Shown here piece after piece: positions 62,278 to 64,000 of a stretch of DNA of 64,000 nt (position 1 is the stretch's first letter; the number at the start of each line of letters is the position of its first letter). The notes under the pieces were generated by a model that searched no databases, was not told the origin of the DNA, and saw only the letters and a list, made by a program, of their open reading frames with translations. Source of the stretch: Sinorhizobium sp. RAC02. Its GTDB lineage: Bacteria; Pseudomonadota; Alphaproteobacteria; Rhizobiales; Rhizobiaceae. The position numbers and the translations under genes were made by a program. The DNA is taken from NCBI RefSeq assembly GCF_001713395.1, contig NZ_CP016450.1:3192501-3256500 (forward strand). Direction: 5' to 3'.

Positions 62278-63729
62278 TCAGGCGATGCCGCCTAGGCAGA
62301 CATATTTGATCTCGGTGAATTCCTCGATGCCGTAGCGCGAGCCCTCGCGGCCGAGACCGGAGAGTTTTACGCCGCCGAACGGGGCTTCCGCCGTCGAGAT
62401 CAGGCCGGTATTGACGCCGACCATACCATATTCCAGGGCCTCGGCGACGCGGAACACCCGCGACAGTTCCTTGGCGTAGAAATAGGAGGCAAGGCCGAAC
62501 TCCGTGTCGTTCGCCTGGGCGATGACGTCATCCTCGTCCTTGAAGCGGAAGAGCGGCGCGACGGGGCCGAAGGTTTCTTCCCGCGCAACCGCCATGTCCG
62601 GCGTCACGTCGGCAATGACAGTCGCCTCGTAGAAGGTGCCGCCGAGCGCGTGGCGCTTGCCGCCCTGCAAGACCCGGCCACCCTTCTTGACCGCATCGGA
62701 AACGTGCTCTTCAACCTTCTCCAGCGCTGACGTATCGATCAGCGGGCCGAGAATCACGCCCTCATCGAAGCCATTGCCGGTCTTTAGCTTGCCGACGGCG
62801 GCTGCGAGCTTTTCGGAGAAGGCGTCATAGACCCCATCCTGCACATAGAGCCGGTTGGCGCAGACGCAGGTCTGGCCGTTGTTGCGGAATTTGGCGATCA
62901 GCGCGCCTTCAACCGCCGCATCGAGATCGGCGTCGTCGAAGACGATGAAGGGCGCGTTGCCGCCGAGTTCGAGGCCGAGCTTCTTGATGGTCGGGGCGCA
63001 TTGCTTGTAGAGCTCGGCGCCGATCTCCGTCGAGCCGGTGAAGGTAAGCTTGCGCACGGTCGGGTTGGCGGTCATTTCCGCGCCGATCTCGCGGGCAGAG
63101 CCCGTGATGACGGAAAACAGTCCGGCGGGCAGGCCGGCGCGTTCGGCGAGGATGGCGATCGCGATCGCCGAGAACGGCGTCTGCGAAGCGGGTTTCAGCA
63201 CCATGGCGCAACCGGCGGCAAAGGCCGGGCCGGCCTTGCGGGTGATCATGGCATTGGGGAAGTTCCACGGCGTGATGGCCGCGACGACGCCGATCGGCTG
63301 CTTCATCACCAGAAGGCGCTTGTCCTTCTGGTGGCCGGGAATGATATCGCCATAGAGACGGCGTGCCTCCTCCGCAAACCATTCGACGAAGCTTGCGCCA
63401 TAGACGATTTCGCCGGTGGCTTCGGCGAGCGGCTTGCCCTGCTCCATGGTCAGGATGCGGCCGAGATCGTCCTTGTTGTCGATCATCAACTGGAACCACT
63501 TGCGCAGCACGCCCGAGCGCTCCTTGGCGGTGCGGGCGGCCCAGCCCTTCTGGGCCCTTGCTGCCGCATCGATCGCTTCCTTGGTCTCCTTGGCGCCGAG
63601 CTTCGGAACATAGCCGACCAGCTCACCCGTCGCAGGGTTCTTCACGGCAATGCCGCTCGAATCCGCGTCGATCCAGCGTGTGCCGACAAGGGCTGCCTGG
63701 CGCAGCAGGCTCGGGTCTTTCAGGCTCAT
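62278..63729 (-). CDS. gabD: NAD(P)-dependent succinate-semialdehyde dehydrogenase-like enzyme
   Basis: A 483-residue aldehyde dehydrogenase closest in form to GabD. Cofactor region ITPWNFPNAMITRK, the glutamate base in LGLELGGNAPFIVFDD and the nucleophile cysteine in RNNGQTCVCANRLYV (with the second cysteine typical of GabD redox control) are present. The C-terminal KLSGLGREGSRYGIEEF fits. Related enzymes also oxidise other short aldehydes, including glyceraldehyde or 2-ketoglutarate semialdehyde, so the name is tentative. It leads the two-gene gabD-aldolase operon. Confidence 0.88.
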   Translation of the reverse strand: MSLKDPSLLRQAALVGTRWIDADSSGIAVKNPATGELVGYVPKLGAKETKEAIDAAARAQKGWAARTAKERSGVLRKWFQLMIDNKDDLGRILTMEQGKPLAEATGEIVYGASFVEWFAEEARRLYGDIIPGHQKDKRLLVMKQPIGVVAAITPWNFPNAMITRKAGPAFAAGCAMVLKPASQTPFSAIAIAILAERAGLPAGLFSVITGSAREIGAEMTANPTVRKLTFTGSTEIGAELYKQCAPTIKKLGLELGGNAPFIVFDDADLDAAVEGALIAKFRNNGQTCVCANRLYVQDGVYDAFSEKLAAAVGKLKTGNGFDEGVILGPLIDTSALEKVEEHVSDAVKKGGRVLQGGKRHALGGTFYEATVIADVTPDMAVAREETFGPVAPLFRFKDEDDVIAQANDTEFGLASYFYAKELSRVFRVAEALEYGMVGVNTGLISTAEAPFGGVKLSGLGREGSRYGIEEFTEIKYVCLGGIA

Positions 63730-63889
63730 CGGATATCTCCCATTTCGCGATGCCGTTTCTCATGTGTCGCAAGGGTTATATTGCCTTCGCACCCCCTTCG
63801 ACAATGCGACAGACATGCGATTTTACCGCTTGCGGCAGCCGGTGGCGGGGCTAAGGTCGGGGCGCAATTTCTGACATTCGAGGCTTGTT
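63730..63889. promoter_or_regulatory. Divergent promoter region, gabD-like / nitroreductase
   Basis: These 160 bases separate two divergent genes. I find no copy of the TCTTTTATCGA motif seen in the sugar cluster and no clear palindrome. The promoters of both genes are expected here. Confidence 0.4.
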
Positions 63890-64000
63890 ATGACCCATCC
63901 CACCGGCCGCATCGCGGACCACACGATTGCCCCCCTCTTCCTCGACCGCTGGTCGCCCCGCGCCTTTACCGGCGAAGCGATGCCGCAGGCGACGCTGCTC
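63890..64000 (+). CDS. Nitroreductase-family protein, 5' end only
   Basis: The gene begins at the ATG at 63890 and is cut by the window end after 37 codons. The sequence contains DHTIAPLFLDRWSPRAFTG, which matches the N-terminal FMN-binding region of nitroreductase-like proteins (RWSPRxF). The rest cannot be judged. Confidence 0.75.
   Translation, partial: MTHPTGRIADHTIAPLFLDRWSPRAFTGEAMPQATLL

Noticed and set aside
1..64000. CRISPR array, tRNA, rRNA, prophage or insertion sequence
   Set aside because: No regular direct repeats with spacers, no recognisable tRNA or rRNA, and no transposase or integrase-like reading frame were seen.

Overview
The window is a gene-dense, GC-rich chromosomal segment from an alphaproteobacterium of the order Hyphomicrobiales (Rhizobiales), most likely Rhizobiaceae (Rhizobium, Agrobacterium, Ensifer or Shinella type). 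This rests on gene content and order: ActS/ActR, the hslV-hslU-DUF1402 group, hisB-DUF2628-hisHAFE-coaA, pckA divergent from chvI-chvG, a short HPr kinase with an EIIA-Man and HPr pair, ahcY, a DivL-type kinase followed by a TsaE/AmgK fusion, MurU, AddB, AddA and TrxA, and trpFBA-accD-folC. I saw no rRNA, tRNA, phage, insertion sequence or CRISPR. Most of the window is core genome; the accessory part is the last 11 kb.

Layout. 0-6 kb: HrpB helicase, the ActS/ActR redox two-component system, a small membrane protein and MmcB. 6-14.7 kb: an L,D-transpeptidase lipoprotein, malate synthase G, an orphan hydantoinase/oxoprolinase-family protein, an exported protein of unknown function, a cytochrome P450 and a DUF1402 protein. 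14.7-24.5 kb: HslUV protease with an acetyltransferase inside its operon, then the histidine and CoA operon, AlkB, a BON/LysM protein and ArfB. 24.6-32 kb: PEP carboxykinase, ChvI/ChvG, the regulatory PTS proteins and S-adenosylhomocysteinase. 32-44.4 kb: DivL-like kinase, TsaE/AmgK fusion, MurU, AddB, AddA and thioredoxin. 44.4-52.6 kb: folC, accD, trpA, trpB, trpF, small membrane proteins, a zinc metallopeptidase, a DUF2852 protein and an intracellular PHB depolymerase. 52.8-63.7 kb: a sugar uptake and oxidation cluster. The window ends inside a nitroreductase-family gene.

The most interesting region is the sugar cluster. It has a ribose-type ABC transporter, a RbsD/FucU-type mutarotase, an aldo/keto reductase of the L-fucose/L-galactose 1-dehydrogenase type, an MDR zinc dehydrogenase like those acting on L-galactonate or L-gulonate, a short tagaturonate/fructuronate-reductase-like protein and a regulator with two winged-helix domains before its FCD domain. 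Two promoters in it share a 17-of-20 base motif. Together these suggest an oxidative route for L-galactose or a similar sugar through tagaturonate; the lactonase and the altronate dehydratase are not in the window. A following hpcH-gabD pair could process the products, or could be an unrelated module.

Other signals are several families of dispersed palindromic repeats, one of which begins at a gene's stop codon in three of its four copies; a tyrosine in place of the phospho-accepting histidine in the DivL-like kinase; an AccD whose zinc-ribbon cysteines are mostly lost; and candidate operators before actR (FNR/FixK type), pckA/chvI (LacI type) and ahcY (long palindrome). All functional calls come from reading motifs and gene context; no database search was run.
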